A stretch of 64,000 bases of DNA from Rhizobium glycinendophyticum (lineage in GTDB: Bacteria > Pseudomonadota > Alphaproteobacteria > Rhizobiales > Rhizobiaceae). Below, piece after piece: positions 52,329-63,896 of this stretch; positions within the stretch are counted from its first letter, which is position 1, and every line of letters starts with the position of its first letter. The DNA lies in NCBI RefSeq assembly GCF_006443685.1, contig NZ_VFYP01000002.1, forward strand, positions 434,001-498,000, given 5' to 3'. The notes beneath the pieces are model-generated. The model saw nothing but the letters and a program-made list of their open reading frames with translations. It ran no database searches and was not told the DNA's origin. A program made the position numbers and the translations under genes.

Positions 52329-53545
52329 ACCAGTCACCCAAGCCGAATTCCTTCCGCGAAGGTCCCGACGAAGACGGCCGTTTTGGCATTTTCGGCGGGC
52401 GCTTCGTGGCCGAGACGCTGATGCCGCTGATCCTCGATCTGCAGGCGGAATGGGAAAAGGCAAAGACGGATCCGGAATTTCAGGCGGAGCTGGCGCATCT
52501 CAACACCCATTACACCGGTCGTCCGAGCCCCCTCTATTTCGCCGAACGTCTGACGGCGGAACTCGGTGGCGCGAAGATCTACTTCAAGCGCGACGAGCTC
52601 AACCACACCGGCTCGCACAAGATCAACAACTGCCTCGGCCAGATCCTGCTCGCCAAGCGTATGGGCAAGACCCGCATCATCGCCGAAACCGGTGCCGGCC
52701 AGCACGGTGTCGCCTCGGCCACGGTTGCGGCCCGCTTCGGCATCCCTTGCGTCGTCTATATGGGCGCAACCGACGTCGAGCGCCAGGCGCCGAACGTCTT
52801 CCGCATGAAGCTCCTCGGTGCCGAAGTGAAGCCTGTCACCGCTGGCCATGGCACGCTCAAGGATGCGATGAACGAGGCATTGCGTGACTGGGTCACCAAT
52901 GTTGACGACACCTATTACATGATCGGCACTGCGGCTGGCCCGCATCCCTATCCAGAAATGGTTCGCGATTTCCAGTCCGTGATTGGGCGGGAAACGCGCG
53001 AGCAGATGCTGGCTGCCGAAGGCCGCCTGCCGGACATGCTGATTGCAGCCGTTGGCGGTGGGTCCAATGCCATCGGCCTGTTCCATCCCTTCCTTGATGA
53101 CGCAAGTGTGCGCATCGTCGGCGTTGAAGCCGGCGGCAAGGGTCTGGAAGGGGAAGAGCATTGCGCTTCGCTCACGGCCGGCAGCCCGGGCGTTCTGCAC
53201 GGCAACCGCACCTATCTGCTGCAGGATTCAGACGGTCAGATCAAGGAAGGCCACTCGATTTCGGCAGGCCTCGACTATCCCGGTATTGGCCCTGAGCATT
53301 CCTGGCTCAAGGATATGGGCCGCGTCGAATACGTTCCAATCAAGGACGACGAAGCGCTTGCCGCCTTCCAGCTGCTGACGCGTACAGAAGGCATCATCCC
53401 GGCGCTTGAGCCAAGCCACGCTCTTGCCGAAGTGATCAAGCGTGCGCCGACCATGGACAAGGACCAGATCATTGTCATGAATCTCTGCGGTCGCGGCGAC
53501 AAGGATATCTTCACCGTCGGCAAGATTCTGGGAATGGGGCTCTGA
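52325..53545 (+). CDS. trpB: Tryptophan synthase beta chain
   Basis: PLP enzyme joining indole and serine to give tryptophan. The 406-aa protein has the PLP lysine K99 in [16 protein letters not shown], the GGGSNAIG phosphate loop, and the C-terminal [10 protein letters not shown]. It starts with GTG at 52325 overlapping the trpF stop, and trpA follows after two bases. Confidence 0.97.
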   Translation: MNQSPKPNSFREGPDEDGRFGIFGGRFVAETLMPLILDLQAEWEKAKTDPEFQAELAHLNTHYTGRPSPLYFAERLTAELGGAKIYFKRDELNHTGSHKINNCLGQILLAKRMGKTRIIAETGAGQHGVASATVAARFGIPCVVYMGATDVERQAPNVFRMKLLGAEVKPVTAGHGTLKDAMNEALRDWVTNVDDTYYMIGTAAGPHPYPEMVRDFQSVIGRETREQMLAAEGRLPDMLIAAVGGGSNAIGLFHPFLDDASVRIVGVEAGGKGLEGEEHCASLTAGSPGVLHGNRTYLLQDSDGQIKEGHSISAGLDYPGIGPEHSWLKDMGRVEYVPIKDDEALAAFQLLTRTEGIIPALEPSHALAEVIKRAPTMDKDQIIVMNLCGRGDKDIFTVGKILGMGL

Positions 53546-53547
53546 TC

Positions 53548-54387
53548 ATGACTGCTCGTATGGATAAGCGCTTCGCGGACTTGAAGGCGGAAGGCCGTCC
53601 GGCTCTCGTCACCTATTTCATGGGCGGCGATCCGGACTATGACACCTCTCTCGCCATCATGAAGGCACTGCCGGAAGCAGGCTCTGACGTAATAGAACTC
53701 GGCATGCCCTTCTCCGATCCGATGGCCGATGGCCCGGCAATCCAGCTTGCCGGCCAGCGGGCCCTCAAGGCCGGCCAGACCCTCGTGCGCACGCTCGATC
53801 TGGCGCGCGAATTCCGCAAGACGGACAACGAAACGCCGATCGTCATGATGGGTTACTACAACCCGATTTACGTCTATGGCGTCGAGCGTTTCCTTGACGA
53901 CGCACTCGCAGCTGGCATCGACGGGCTGATTGTCGTCGACCTTCCGCCGGAAATGGATGACGAACTCTGCATCCCGGCTCGCAGCCGCGATATCAACTTC
54001 ATTCGTCTCGCGACCCCGACCACCGACGACAAGCGCCTGCCCAAGGTGCTGGAGAACACGTCCGGCTTCGTCTATTATGTCTCGATGAACGGTATCACCG
54101 GGTCTTCGCTGCCGGATCCGTCCCGCGTCTCAGGCGCTGTTCAGCGGATCAAGAACCACACGAACCTTCCAATCTGCGTCGGCTTCGGCGTGAAGACTGC
54201 CGAACATGCGCGGTTGATCGGTGCGAATGCTGATGGCGTCGTCGTCGGCACGGCGATTGTCAATCAGGTTGCCACCAATCTCACCACCGACGGGAAAGCC
54301 ACGGCTGACACGGTACAGGCCGTCGTTACGCTTGTTCGCGGTCTTGCCAGCGGCGTGCGCAGCGCGCGCCTTGCTGCGGCCGAATAA
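53548..54387 (+). CDS. trpA: Tryptophan synthase alpha chain
   Basis: Cleaves indole-3-glycerol phosphate and channels indole to TrpB. The 279-aa barrel protein has the catalytic glutamate in [20 protein letters not shown], with the second catalytic Asp in the same segment, and [10 protein letters not shown]. It is two bases after trpB; accD follows after 38 bases. Confidence 0.97.
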   Translation: MTARMDKRFADLKAEGRPALVTYFMGGDPDYDTSLAIMKALPEAGSDVIELGMPFSDPMADGPAIQLAGQRALKAGQTLVRTLDLAREFRKTDNETPIVMMGYYNPIYVYGVERFLDDALAAGIDGLIVVDLPPEMDDELCIPARSRDINFIRLATPTTDDKRLPKVLENTSGFVYYVSMNGITGSSLPDPSRVSGAVQRIKNHTNLPICVGFGVKTAEHARLIGANADGVVVGTAIVNQVATNLTTDGKATADTVQAVVTLVRGLASGVRSARLAAAE

Positions 54388-54425
54388 CTTTCCCATATGG
54401 ACTGGAAACGTCAGGAGTACACCGC

Positions 54426-55322
54426 GTGAACTGGATCACCAACTATGTTCGCCCGCGCATCAATTCCATGCTGGGCCGCCGCGAAGTTCCGGAAAATCTC
54501 TGGATCAAGTGCCCGGAAACGGGCGAGATGGTCTTCCACAAGGATCTGGAAGAGAACAAGTGGGTGATCCCGGCCTCGGGCTACCACATGAAGATGCCGG
54601 CCAAGGCCCGCCTGACCGACCTTTTCGACAGTGGTCAGTACGAGGCTCTGCCGCAGCCGAAGGTGGCGCAGGATCCACTGAAGTTCCGCGATTCCAAGAA
54701 ATACACAGATCGCCTGAAAGACAGTCGTCTGAAGACCGAACAGGAAGACACAATCCTCGCCGGCGTCGGCACTGTCCGGGGCCTGAAGCTCGTCGCCGTC
54801 GTGCATGAGTTCAACTTCATGGGCGGCTCGCTCGGCATCGCCGCTGGCGAAGCGATCGTGAAGGCATTCGAACGCGCCATCAAGGAAAAGTGCCCGCTGG
54901 TCATGTTCCCGGCTTCAGGTGGCGCCCGCATGCAGGAGGGCATTCTTTCCCTCATGCAGCTGCCGCGCACGACGGTCGCCGTCGACATGCTGAAGGAAGC
55001 CGGCCAGCCTTACATCGTGGTCTTGACCAACCCGACCACGGGCGGCGTCACGGCTTCCTATGCCATGCTAGGCGACCTGCACATTGCAGAACCGGGTGCC
55101 GAAATCTGCTTTGCCGGCAAGCGCGTGATCGAACAGACGATCCGCGAAAAGCTGCCGGAAGGTTTCCAGACTTCGGAATATCTGCTGGAGCACGGCATGG
55201 TCGATATGGTGGTGAAGCGCCATGACATTCCAGACACACTGGCCCGCCTCTTGAAAATCATGACCAAGCGTCCGGCAAACGACACCGCAGTTGTGGTGCC
55301 GGCGGCTAAGGCATCGGCCTGA
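54426..55322 (+). CDS. accD: Acetyl-CoA carboxylase carboxyltransferase subunit beta
   Basis: With AccA it transfers carboxyl groups to acetyl-CoA, the first step of fatty acid synthesis. The 298-aa protein has the crotonase-like core ([55 protein letters not shown]). The N-terminal segment aligned to the E. coli zinc ribbon keeps only C29; the other three cysteine positions are T32, I48 and S51. The trpFBA-accD-folC order is common in Rhizobiales. Confidence 0.96.
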   Translation: MNWITNYVRPRINSMLGRREVPENLWIKCPETGEMVFHKDLEENKWVIPASGYHMKMPAKARLTDLFDSGQYEALPQPKVAQDPLKFRDSKKYTDRLKDSRLKTEQEDTILAGVGTVRGLKLVAVVHEFNFMGGSLGIAAGEAIVKAFERAIKEKCPLVMFPASGGARMQEGILSLMQLPRTTVAVDMLKEAGQPYIVVLTNPTTGGVTASYAMLGDLHIAEPGAEICFAGKRVIEQTIREKLPEGFQTSEYLLEHGMVDMVVKRHDIPDTLARLLKIMTKRPANDTAVVVPAAKASA

Positions 55323-55362
55323 GACCCCATTCCGTCGAGGCCGCGGCAGCGGAACATATGTG

Positions 55363-56703
55363 ATGACAACCCCTATCGTCAGCTTGGCCGACGCAGAGAT
55401 CGAAAAGCTCATGGGGTTGCACCCCAAGGGATACGATCTCTCGCTCGATCGTATCCGCCGTCTCCTCGACGTGTTGGGAAATCCCCAAGCGCGTCTTCCG
55501 CCGGTCATCCATGTGGCCGGCACCAATGGCAAGGGCTCGGCAACAGCCTTCTGTCGTGCCCTTCTGGAAGCCCAAGGCCTTTCGGTCCACGTTCATACAT
55601 CACCGCATCTCGTTCGCTGGCATGAGCGTTATCGTCTCGGCGTGAAGGGTGGTCCAGGACGTTTGGTCGAAGATGAGCTCTTCGCAAACGCCTTGCGCCG
55701 CGTCGCAGATGCAAATGGCGGCAAGCCGATCACGGTTTTCGAGATCCTCACGGCTGTTACCTTCATTCTGTTTTCCGAGCAGCCGGCGGATGTTGCCGTC
55801 ATCGAAGTTGGCCTCGGCGGCCGCTTCGACGCGACCAATGTGATCGACAAACCTGCCGTGTCCATCATTCAGCCGATCTCTCTCGACCACCAGGCCTATC
55901 TCGGTGACCGGGTGGAACTGATCGCGGCTGAAAAGGCCGGGATCATGAAGCGCGGCATTCCTGTCGTCATCGGCCATCAGGAATTCGACGGTGCCAAGGA
56001 CGTTCTGATCAGCACGGCTGAGCGACTTGGCTGTCCGCTGACCGTCTTTGCCCAAGATTTCCTCGGCTATGAGGAGTTTGGTCGGCTTGTTTATCAGGAT
56101 GAATTCGGCCTGATGGATCTACCGCTCCCCCGCTTGCCGGGGCGTCACCAGATCGGCAATGCGGCGACCGCTATTCGGGCCGTGAAAGCCGCTGGATTCC
56201 CGGTGACCGACCAGATCGCCGAGAAGGCGATGTTGTCAGTCGAATGGCCTGGTCGATTGCAGCGTCTAACGGAGGGCGCTCTCATCGAGCACGCGCCTGT
56301 TGGCGCCGAGATCTGGCTGGACGGCGGACACAATCCGGGTGCCGGTGAAGTCATTGCCGAAGCCATGGCCGCGATGGAAGAAAAGCAGGCGCGTCCGCTG
56401 CATCTGATTGTCGGCATGATCAACACCAAGGACCCGATCGGATATTTCCGGGCCTTCACGGATATCGCGCACGAGGTCTACACGGTTCCGATCCTTGGTT
56501 CGGATGTAGGTCTGGATCCGGTGGCTCTTGCCCAATCCGCGGCAGAGGCTGGATTAAAGGCGTTGCCGATGAGTTCTGTCGGTGAAGCACTGGAAGCCAT
56601 TCGTACGCGCAGTGCTGATTCTGCCCCGCCGCGCATCATGATTGGCGGATCGCTATATCTCGCCGGCAACGTCCTTGCCCAAAACGGCACTATCCCGACA
56701 TGA
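55363..56703 (+). CDS. folC: Bifunctional dihydrofolate/folylpolyglutamate synthase
   Basis: Adds glutamate to dihydropteroate and to folates. The 446-aa protein has the P-loop HVAGTNGKGSATAFCRA, HTSPHLVRWHERYRL, and LDGGHNPGAGE. The start ATG 55363 follows accD by 40 bases (GTG 55360 is possible). A terminator lies directly after its stop. Confidence 0.95.
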   Translation: MTTPIVSLADAEIEKLMGLHPKGYDLSLDRIRRLLDVLGNPQARLPPVIHVAGTNGKGSATAFCRALLEAQGLSVHVHTSPHLVRWHERYRLGVKGGPGRLVEDELFANALRRVADANGGKPITVFEILTAVTFILFSEQPADVAVIEVGLGGRFDATNVIDKPAVSIIQPISLDHQAYLGDRVELIAAEKAGIMKRGIPVVIGHQEFDGAKDVLISTAERLGCPLTVFAQDFLGYEEFGRLVYQDEFGLMDLPLPRLPGRHQIGNAATAIRAVKAAGFPVTDQIAEKAMLSVEWPGRLQRLTEGALIEHAPVGAEIWLDGGHNPGAGEVIAEAMAAMEEKQARPLHLIVGMINTKDPIGYFRAFTDIAHEVYTVPILGSDVGLDPVALAQSAAEAGLKALPMSSVGEALEAIRTRSADSAPPRIMIGGSLYLAGNVLAQNGTIPT

Positions 56704-56731
56704 AAAAAGCCCGGTTGAGCCGGGCTTCTTG
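56703..56731. terminator. Bidirectional intrinsic terminator folC/trxA
   Basis: GCCCGG and CCGGGC form a stem with loop TTGAG, with AAAAAA before and TTCTTG after. It begins at the folC stop and serves the converging trxA better, since the bottom strand carries the T-run. Confidence 0.82.
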
Positions 56732-56755
56732 TCTCTAAAGCTGTGCGGCAGCCAC

Positions 56756-57076
56756 TCAGGCCGCGCCGGCGATCCAGCTGGTAAGCGCGGTCTTCGGAGC
56801 GGCGCCGACCTTGATGTCAGCCACTTCACCACCCTTGAAGACAGCAAGCGTCGGGATGGACCGCACGCCGAACTGGGCAGCCAGCTCCGGATTTTCGTCA
56901 ATGTTCAGCTTGGCAATCTTCACCTTGCCGGCCATCTCGTTCGAAATTTCTTCGAGGCTCGGAGCAATCATCTTGCAGGGGCCGCACCATTCAGCCCAGA
57001 AATCGACGACGACCGGTTCGGACGCGTTGAGAACCTCTGCCTGAAAATTGGATGTGTCGACTTTCACGGTAGCCAT
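56756..57076 (-). CDS. trxA: Thioredoxin
   Basis: Small disulfide reductase. The 106-aa protein has the active site WCGPCK at 30-35 and the cis-proline region [22 protein letters not shown] lies a few bases before ATG 57076. It follows addA on the same strand by 73 bases and may have its own promoter there. Confidence 0.97.
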   Translation of the reverse strand: MATVKVDTSNFQAEVLNASEPVVVDFWAEWCGPCKMIAPSLEEISNEMAGKVKIAKLNIDENPELAAQFGVRSIPTLAVFKGGEVADIKVGAAPKTALTSWIAGAA

Positions 57077-57149
57077 GGGGCTCTCCTTATAGAACTGGAA
57101 TTGACTAGATATGTGATGCCGCGTCGCGGGAATTTCAATATGCGGTATG

Positions 57150-60100
57150 TCACGATGTTTGAAGGTCGGCAAGGGAGCGCGCAAGGACTGTGTCGTCAAG
57201 ACGGACGAGGCTTCCGGTCTCGGTGTAGACGAGCCAGCATTCGATGGACTTTTCGGTGTAAAGCGGTTTCAGGATCTCTCTGTAGATCGCAAGCTGTGCG
57301 CGGTGCGAGAGGGGTGCTGAGGCAGCGTCGCGGGGCGGTTTTCGGTTGGTCTTGTAGTCGGCGATCACGACCTTGTCCGGAAGGACGGCCATGCGGTCCA
57401 GACGGCCGGAAACGGCCCGGGGCTCACCACGCAGCATCAGCGTTCCCATGACGGAGACTTCCGCCTGGCTTCTGTCAGTGAAGAGTGATGTCAGGTCTGG
57501 ATTTTCCAGAATAGACAATACCGTCGAGATGAGGCGCTGGCGTTCTGGCATTGGCCAGAAACGGGCCGACCTGTTCACGTAGCGCTCCGCCGCATCGGCC
57601 CACTCCGCCCGGGGAACCTCGGGAAGGTTTTGCAGCATGCGGTGGATCAGGCGACCCCGCTGAAGGGCAATGTCCGGCTTCTCATCCGATACGAAGAGAG
57701 CCGAGGCCGTGATCATGTCCTCGCTGTCGTCATCGATCAGAATGCTTCCCGCGGTCGATGGGCTTAAAGGACGTGGTAGCGCGATGGGCGGGGGAAGAGG
57801 CCGCCACAGATGTTTCGGCAGGTCGATCGTATGCTGTTCTTCGCTGGATTCGAGCGCTTGGGGAAATTCGCGGTCTCGATCCGGCATGCTCCAACGGACG
57901 CCGTTCCAGGTTCCATCCGGCCCATGATACTCTGCTGGTACGCAGCGTGTTTCGTCGGCTTTGAGGGCGTCGAGGACCATCCGGTGCCAGATATCGCCGG
58001 GATCATTGACGCCGCGATAACCGGCGATGATCAGTCGGTCAGCTGCCCGTGTCATCGCCACATAGAGCAGCCGGCGATATTCCTCTTCCGCAAGAGCTTG
58101 CAGTCGATCGCTGTCACGCTGTGTCAGGGAGTTGGACAGAGACTTTCCCGGCACCCAGAATGGGGTTGCAACACCATCTTCCGCCTCCAGCAGGCGAAAC
58201 TTCGCCAGGTGGTTGCTGTTGAATGGCTTTGAACCACCATCGACCAGAAACACGATCGGTGCCTCCAATCCTTTGGAGGCATGCACGGTCATGATGCGGA
58301 CTTCGTTCCGCTCCTTGTCCTGCTCACGCTTCACCTCCGGCGCTTCCATCTCCAGCGTCGAGATGAAGGATTGCAGGCCGGGCAGACCAGCCGTCTCGAA
58401 TGCGAGGGCAAAGCTCAGGAATTCGTCGAGAATGTCGCTCACCTCAGATCCGAGCCGCGCGAGATACGCCTTGCGCCCATGGTGAGCGCCAAGCACGCGG
58501 GCGAAGAAGTCGTGGACCGAAAACACACGCGACTGCTCGAAAAATAAGGTGAGCGTCTCGAAGGTTCGGCGCCAGGGGGAATCCTCAGGCTCAGCCTGGT
58601 GCTGCAAACGGTGCCACAGGCTCTCGCCTTCCGGCCGCTCCGAAGCTAGCGTCAGAAGATCGTCTTCTGCGTGATTGAAGAGCGGGCACTTCAAGAGCGC
58701 CGCGAGCGACAGGTCGTCGTTCGGCAGCAGCATGAAGCGTCCCAGAGCCAGCATGTCCTGGACCGCGATGTGGCTCGTTAGCTTCAACCGATCGGCACCA
58801 GCGACAGGAATGTTATACGGCCGCTTGAGTGCACGGGTCAGGGAATTGACGAAACTGTCGCGTTTGCGGACGAGAACCAGGATATCGCCCGGCCGAATCA
58901 AGCGCACGCGCCCGTCTTCGATGATCGTTTGGCGCCCGACCATCTCGCGGATCTGGTAGGCGATCCGCCTGGCCAGAAGCGCAGACGGTGCGCTTTCCGG
59001 CGTTGCATCGAAAGGCGCGGTCCAGTCTTCCGTCTTTTCCTGTTTGTCGGCGACAATCATATCCCAAACGTCGACGACGCCGGGTTGCCCAATCCGGCTG
59101 GAGCGATGAACAATATCATCTCCGCCGGCGCTTAGGCCGCGACGGTTCTCCGGTGCAAGGAATACCTGATCAACCGCCTGCAGAACGGATTCGGTGGAAC
59201 GGAAGGAGAGGGGCAATCGGACCGCGTTGAAGGTCTGGCCGCTCTGGGACACAGCCGTTTGTGTCTGCTTCGCCTCGGCCGAAAACTGTTCCGGACGTGC
59301 GCCCTGAAAGGAATAGATTGACTGCTTCTCATCACCCACGGCGAAAAAGGTGCGGATGCCCGCTTTCGCGCTGGCTCCGCTGAAGAAGTCTTCCCGCAAC
59401 GACCGAATAACGGCCCATTGGATAGGGCTCGTATCCTGCGCCTCGTCGACCAGGATATGATCGATGCCCTGGTCAAGTTTGTAATGCACCCAGGCGCCGA
59501 CATCGCTGCGCGTCAGCAGTTGTGCGGTGCGGACGATCAGGTCCTCGAAATCGAGCTGTGAACGCCGCTTCTTAAGCTCCTCGTAATCAGTGTCCAGCCG
59601 CAGGGCGAGCGTTAGGGCTGCCTTTGTCGCTTCGTACATGCGGAATATCCGCAGTCTGTCGCGCCTCGTCATGACATGCTCGCGCGCAGCGATGACGGCA
59701 TCTTTAAGCTCGGGCGCCGCTTTCGTCATGGCTGCGGCGATAAGGGAACTATCGGCCTTGGCAGTTTCCGAACTTGTCAAAAAGGCACTATCGATCAGGC
59801 TTACCCGTAGCAGGGGATCGGTTTCGACAAGAGCACGTTCTAAGGTCTCGGCAACGGCGCGGACCTTTTCTCCACCCTTCTCCAAAGCCAGCCGGATATA
59901 ATGCGCAAAGCTCGGTCCCGAGAGCCCAGCAAGGGGCCAGTAATCCGCGGCGCGCGAGAGTTCGGTTTCGGTCGGACCTATGCCGAAACGCTGCCGCAGC
60001 GCGAGATCAAGCCCGCCAAACCTTTCTGCTGCCCCACGAAAATCACGTACGGCGTGCCGATTGGCAACGATATCGCCGATCAGGTTCTCCAATCCGCTTT

Positions 60101-60713
60101 CATCCGCAATGCTCAGAACCTTGGAGAAAGCTTCGGCGAGCGCGGGATCGTTTTCCGTGGATGTCGCCGTCAAAAGTGATCGCCTGGCCTCTGCAAGAAC
60201 GGTTACGGCCGCACGATCGTCCAAGACATTGAAGTGGCCAGCAACATTCGCTTCCAGCGGAAATTGATGCAGCAAGGCCTCGCAGAAGGCGTGGATGGTC
60301 TGGATTTTCAACCCACCCGGTGTTTCCAAAGCTTTTGCAAATAGCCGTCGAGCAGTTGCGAGCGTCACGCGATCCGGTTGTCGCTGCTCAATCCTGGCAA
60401 TCCGCTGAGACAACTCGGCGTCATCGAGCGTCGCCCACTCAGCCAAGCGCTGAAACACGCGGTTCGACATCTCTGAAGCCGCAGCCTTGGTATAGGTGAG
60501 GCAGAGGATAGAGGAGGGGCGAGCGCCAGCGAGCAGCAGGCGGATCACCCGCTGCGTCAAGACATGCGTCTTGCCGGAACCGGCATTAGCAGACACCCAG
60601 GCCGACTGGCCTGGATGGGAGGCCCGGGACTGTTCTCGCGAGGTCCAGTCCAGCAACGCGGCGGGGTCGCTGTTGCTGGGCAACGTGTCGATGCCGAGAT
60701 CGCTTTCACTCAT
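57150..60713 (-). CDS. addA: Double-strand break repair helicase AddA
   Basis: The helicase-nuclease subunit of AddAB, which processes DNA ends for recombination, in place of RecBCD. The 1187-aa protein has UvrD-type helicase motifs: Walker [29 protein letters not shown] (motif II), and [14 protein letters not shown] (motif V). The C-terminal nuclease domain has [15 protein letters not shown] 60713 (MSESDLG) overlaps the addB stop by eight bases. Confidence 0.95.
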   Translation of the reverse strand: MSESDLGIDTLPSNSDPAALLDWTSREQSRASHPGQSAWVSANAGSGKTHVLTQRVIRLLLAGARPSSILCLTYTKAAASEMSNRVFQRLAEWATLDDAELSQRIARIEQRQPDRVTLATARRLFAKALETPGGLKIQTIHAFCEALLHQFPLEANVAGHFNVLDDRAAVTVLAEARRSLLTATSTENDPALAEAFSKVLSIADESGLENLIGDIVANRHAVRDFRGAAERFGGLDLALRQRFGIGPTETELSRAADYWPLAGLSGPSFAHYIRLALEKGGEKVRAVAETLERALVETDPLLRVSLIDSAFLTSSETAKADSSLIAAAMTKAAPELKDAVIAAREHVMTRRDRLRIFRMYEATKAALTLALRLDTDYEELKKRRSQLDFEDLIVRTAQLLTRSDVGAWVHYKLDQGIDHILVDEAQDTSPIQWAVIRSLREDFFSGASAKAGIRTFFAVGDEKQSIYSFQGARPEQFSAEAKQTQTAVSQSGQTFNAVRLPLSFRSTESVLQAVDQVFLAPENRRGLSAGGDDIVHRSSRIGQPGVVDVWDMIVADKQEKTEDWTAPFDATPESAPSALLARRIAYQIREMVGRQTIIEDGRVRLIRPGDILVLVRKRDSFVNSLTRALKRPYNIPVAGADRLKLTSHIAVQDMLALGRFMLLPNDDLSLAALLKCPLFNHAEDDLLTLASERPEGESLWHRLQHQAEPEDSPWRRTFETLTLFFEQSRVFSVHDFFARVLGAHHGRKAYLARLGSEVSDILDEFLSFALAFETAGLPGLQSFISTLEMEAPEVKREQDKERNEVRIMTVHASKGLEAPIVFLVDGGSKPFNSNHLAKFRLLEAEDGVATPFWVPGKSLSNSLTQRDSDRLQALAEEEYRRLLYVAMTRAADRLIIAGYRGVNDPGDIWHRMVLDALKADETRCVPAEYHGPDGTWNGVRWSMPDRDREFPQALESSEEQHTIDLPKHLWRPLPPPIALPRPLSPSTAGSILIDDDSEDMITASALFVSDEKPDIALQRGRLIHRMLQNLPEVPRAEWADAAERYVNRSARFWPMPERQRLISTVLSILENPDLTSLFTDRSQAEVSVMGTLMLRGEPRAVSGRLDRMAVLPDKVVIADYKTNRKPPRDAASAPLSHRAQLAIYREILKPLYTEKSIECWLVYTETGSLVRLDDTVLARSLADLQTS

Positions 60714-63700
60714 CGGCGCTCGCCTCCTCGGTATCGGCCGTCGACCACTCGGCGACGCGCGCGAGATGATCGTATTCGCCACCGTAACTGTTTTGCTCGG
60801 CGGGAATGAGCCTTGAGACATAACCGCGCTCCCCGCTATGGAGAGCGGCAACGAAGCGGCCAAGTTCATCGACCGCCTGCGATGCCAGATCAGCTGCCGA
60901 TTTCTTGTTGTCTCCGCGCCCGCTAAGTTCGTTGTTCACGGGATCCACCTTGAACCGGTCCCCAGGCCTCAGGCGAACATAGATCAGGTTTTCCGGTCGC
61001 ACCTGCCCGGCGGGTTTGAACGCCCCTTGCAGAAGGGCGGCGGCTTCAAGCGCCAGCTGTGGATCGAGCAGGCTGCGGGCTTGCCCGACACTGGGCGCCA
61101 AACCCGTCTTGTAGTCGATGATGTCTGCATAACCGCTGCCCTTGATATCGATGCGGTCGGCGAGGCCGCTGATGGTGATGCCGACGGGCTCCAGAACTAC
61201 GCTCCCCCGGACCTCCGTCAGGATCCGGCGCAGTTCCGGACGTCGCTTGCGTTCCCATTCGATAAATTCGGATGCCACGGCGTAGAAGCGCTGGCGCCAC
61301 ACGACGTCGAGGTGCAGGGGAAGGGCCTCCGTCAGGAACTCCTCGTCGGTGATGGCACGTAGGATGTCGATGGCGTCGCGGCGACTGGGATCGTGGTTCT
61401 CTCGAACGAAACGATCGACAATTCGATGATAAAGGGTACCACGCTCCGCCGCACCGGGATCCTGATTGAACGGCTCCACGGCATCGAGCCTGAGGATGCG
61501 TCGCGCGTAAATCGCATAGGGGTCCCGTCGGAACCGGCCAACTTCGGAAAAGCTGAAGGATTGAGGCTGAAGTTCGAGACGGGGCCGGGGCGCCGGACGC
61601 TGGGCAGGCGGCTGGCTGTCTCCCTGGTCGATTAAATCGGCATAGCGGCGAAACACCTGGCCGCGCAGCTTCATTGCTTCCTCGAGTTCACGCCCCCCCA
61701 GCGCCAAAAGCCGCTGGAGCCAGCGGGAGGCAACGGTTGGGGCGGATCCCTGTCGAAGCGCACGGGTGAAGATCAGTTTGCGCGTCCCACAGGCCATCTG
61801 GAAGTCGTGCGCGACCTGACCGGTCTGTCGCTCGGGTGGTTCGAGTCCGATGTCGGTCTTCATCATCCGCGATAGGAAGGGATTGTTTTTGGTCTGGCCC
61901 GGCCAGCTGCCCTCGTTCATGCCGCCGATGACCATCATGTCGACATTCTGCAGGCGGGCTTCGAGCGTACCGAAGATAAAGACGCGTGGATGGCGCATGG
62001 CTCTCGGTTTGACCGCCTGACCGGCCATCAGCGCCGTCAGGATCTCCACCCATTGCCCTCCGTCCGCCTCGATCTGTCCGTCGGCCTCCATCACCTGACC
62101 TAGCAGTTGCGCCAGCGTCTCGCCGCCCTCATTGCCCCATAGGGCCGCGAGATTCTGTCGGTCGTCAATGCAAACCGCCTCCAGAACACGGCCCGTCCGT
62201 TCGGCCCAATCGGCAAGGGTAAACCGATGCGTCAGCGATGAACCGTCCGTCGATCGAACAACTGCGGAAATCAGTGGCTCCACCCCTGCAACAATCTTGC
62301 TCGCCAGAAGGCGAGCAAGTTCGAGGTCTTCCGGCGGGACGGAGAGGCGCCACTGGGGCTTGTGCCGGTCCGCCAGATGTTCGACCATCCCCTCCTCGAA
62401 GAGGACCTCCATCTCGGCAAGATCCAGCATGCGGATGCCGCCGCGCAAAGCGATGACCTCAAGCGCATCGGCAGCCCTGCGCATCGCTTCCTCAGAAAAT
62501 CCGAACCGGGCAAGCGGATGCTTGATCAGGGACACGATCGGGACTGGGTCGCCGGGCCTCAGGCAGGCTTCCGTGACGATCTGGGTCAGGGTAGCGGCAA
62601 GAGTACCCGTCAATGGCGTACCCGCCGAATCGTCGGCCTCGATACCGAAGCGAGCCAACTCGGACATGACGCGGCGCGCAAGCGCGCGGTCGGGCGTGAT
62701 CAAGGCAACGCGGCTTTCCGAGACATCGGCCGTCTCTTCGAGGGCAAGCCGAAGCGCTATTGCAATAGCCGTCGCCTCCTCTCTCTCATTCGCTGCTTCG
62801 ATCAAAGATACGTCTTGGAAAGCCGCCAAGACGCGCCCGGTTGCGAAATCGTCGCGCCAAGACTTCCAGCTGTCGGTGGCTTCGGCCGGCGCCATGGCCC
62901 GGGAGACGATCTCCGTCCGATCCTGCAGCACGGCCTCTGCTTGGGCGAGCGCAGTAATCTCGCTGCGCTCCATACCCATGTGTCGCAAAAGCTGGGCGAG
63001 GCCATACTGAGGATGCCCGCGAACGGCCGGGTTGGGCGCAAGGGCCGACATGCCTCGATCATTCAGCTTCAGCCAGTCTTCTTCCGGCATATGTTGGTCG
63101 AGGCCGGGCAGCACGACGACCCCGTTATCAAGTCCACCAATCGCAGCGATTAATTCCGCCGCAGCCGGAATCGAGCCCGTCGACCCAGCAACGATGATCG
63201 GCCCGGTGGACGCCGCCCGGCGAAGGCGCTCGGCCTCAGCCCGCAACACGGCGTCGCGGTGCCGGGCGGGCGACGAACGCACCAGTTCCTTCAGTCGTTC
63301 AGGCCAGAAAGTCGTTGCGATCTTGAGGAATTCCAGCGTCAGCTGCCACCAGGAACCGAAGTCTGCCGATTGGAGGTTGTTCAGGTTTTCCCAGTCGCAG
63401 CCTTCAGTCTCAGCCGCTTCGATCAACTCGACGAGCGCTCGAGCAAGCCAGACGGCATCGGCCGGGCTTGCGGGAGCGACAAGAGGCGTGTCGCTGTGAA
63501 TTGAGCGCACGATTTCCGGCAACTGGTTTCGCCAGGCGAGGATCAAGCGGGCAAGCTCAAGCAGCATGACTGTGCCGCTGACCGGCGGGGCGAGATCCAT
63601 CAGGAGAGGCGTGCCCTGATCGAAATAGCCGATGTCATCGTCCGTTTCGCCGAGAGGTCGAATGTTAGGCAAGATTGCGGACCGACCTCCCAGCAGATCC

Positions 63701-63894
63701 ACAAATTCCGACCGCAGCACACGTGCCGCGCGTCGCGTCGGCACGAGAATGGTCACCTTGGCTAGGGACAGGGGGTCGTTGGGGTCGTAGCGGTAACCTT
63801 GCACCAGCGAACCGTCGAGCAGCGCCTGCGTCAGCGTCTTAAGGAAAGGACGCCCCGGTGGAATGGTAAAGACACGGGGGGATTCCGCTGCCAC
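60706..63894 (-). CDS. addB: Double-strand break repair protein AddB
   Basis: Second subunit of the AddAB end-processing complex. At 1062 aa it has the rhizobial AddB length, beginning FTIPPGRPFLKTLTQALLDG and with a C-terminal PD-(D/E)XK nuclease (IIDYKTGLAPSVGQARSLLD). It lacks a classical Walker A and the clustered cysteines that hold an iron-sulfur cluster in Bacillus AddB. The start is GTG 63894 with AGGAG eight bases upstream; it follows the upstream gene's stop by two bases. Confidence 0.93.
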   Translation of the reverse strand: MAAESPRVFTIPPGRPFLKTLTQALLDGSLVQGYRYDPNDPLSLAKVTILVPTRRAARVLRSEFVDLLGGRSAILPNIRPLGETDDDIGYFDQGTPLLMDLAPPVSGTVMLLELARLILAWRNQLPEIVRSIHSDTPLVAPASPADAVWLARALVELIEAAETEGCDWENLNNLQSADFGSWWQLTLEFLKIATTFWPERLKELVRSSPARHRDAVLRAEAERLRRAASTGPIIVAGSTGSIPAAAELIAAIGGLDNGVVVLPGLDQHMPEEDWLKLNDRGMSALAPNPAVRGHPQYGLAQLLRHMGMERSEITALAQAEAVLQDRTEIVSRAMAPAEATDSWKSWRDDFATGRVLAAFQDVSLIEAANEREEATAIAIALRLALEETADVSESRVALITPDRALARRVMSELARFGIEADDSAGTPLTGTLAATLTQIVTEACLRPGDPVPIVSLIKHPLARFGFSEEAMRRAADALEVIALRGGIRMLDLAEMEVLFEEGMVEHLADRHKPQWRLSVPPEDLELARLLASKIVAGVEPLISAVVRSTDGSSLTHRFTLADWAERTGRVLEAVCIDDRQNLAALWGNEGGETLAQLLGQVMEADGQIEADGGQWVEILTALMAGQAVKPRAMRHPRVFIFGTLEARLQNVDMMVIGGMNEGSWPGQTKNNPFLSRMMKTDIGLEPPERQTGQVAHDFQMACGTRKLIFTRALRQGSAPTVASRWLQRLLALGGRELEEAMKLRGQVFRRYADLIDQGDSQPPAQRPAPRPRLELQPQSFSFSEVGRFRRDPYAIYARRILRLDAVEPFNQDPGAAERGTLYHRIVDRFVRENHDPSRRDAIDILRAITDEEFLTEALPLHLDVVWRQRFYAVASEFIEWERKRRPELRRILTEVRGSVVLEPVGITISGLADRIDIKGSGYADIIDYKTGLAPSVGQARSLLDPQLALEAAALLQGAFKPAGQVRPENLIYVRLRPGDRFKVDPVNNELSGRGDNKKSAADLASQAVDELGRFVAALHSGERGYVSRLIPAEQNSYGGEYDHLARVAEWSTADTEEASADE

Positions 63895-63896
63895 GT

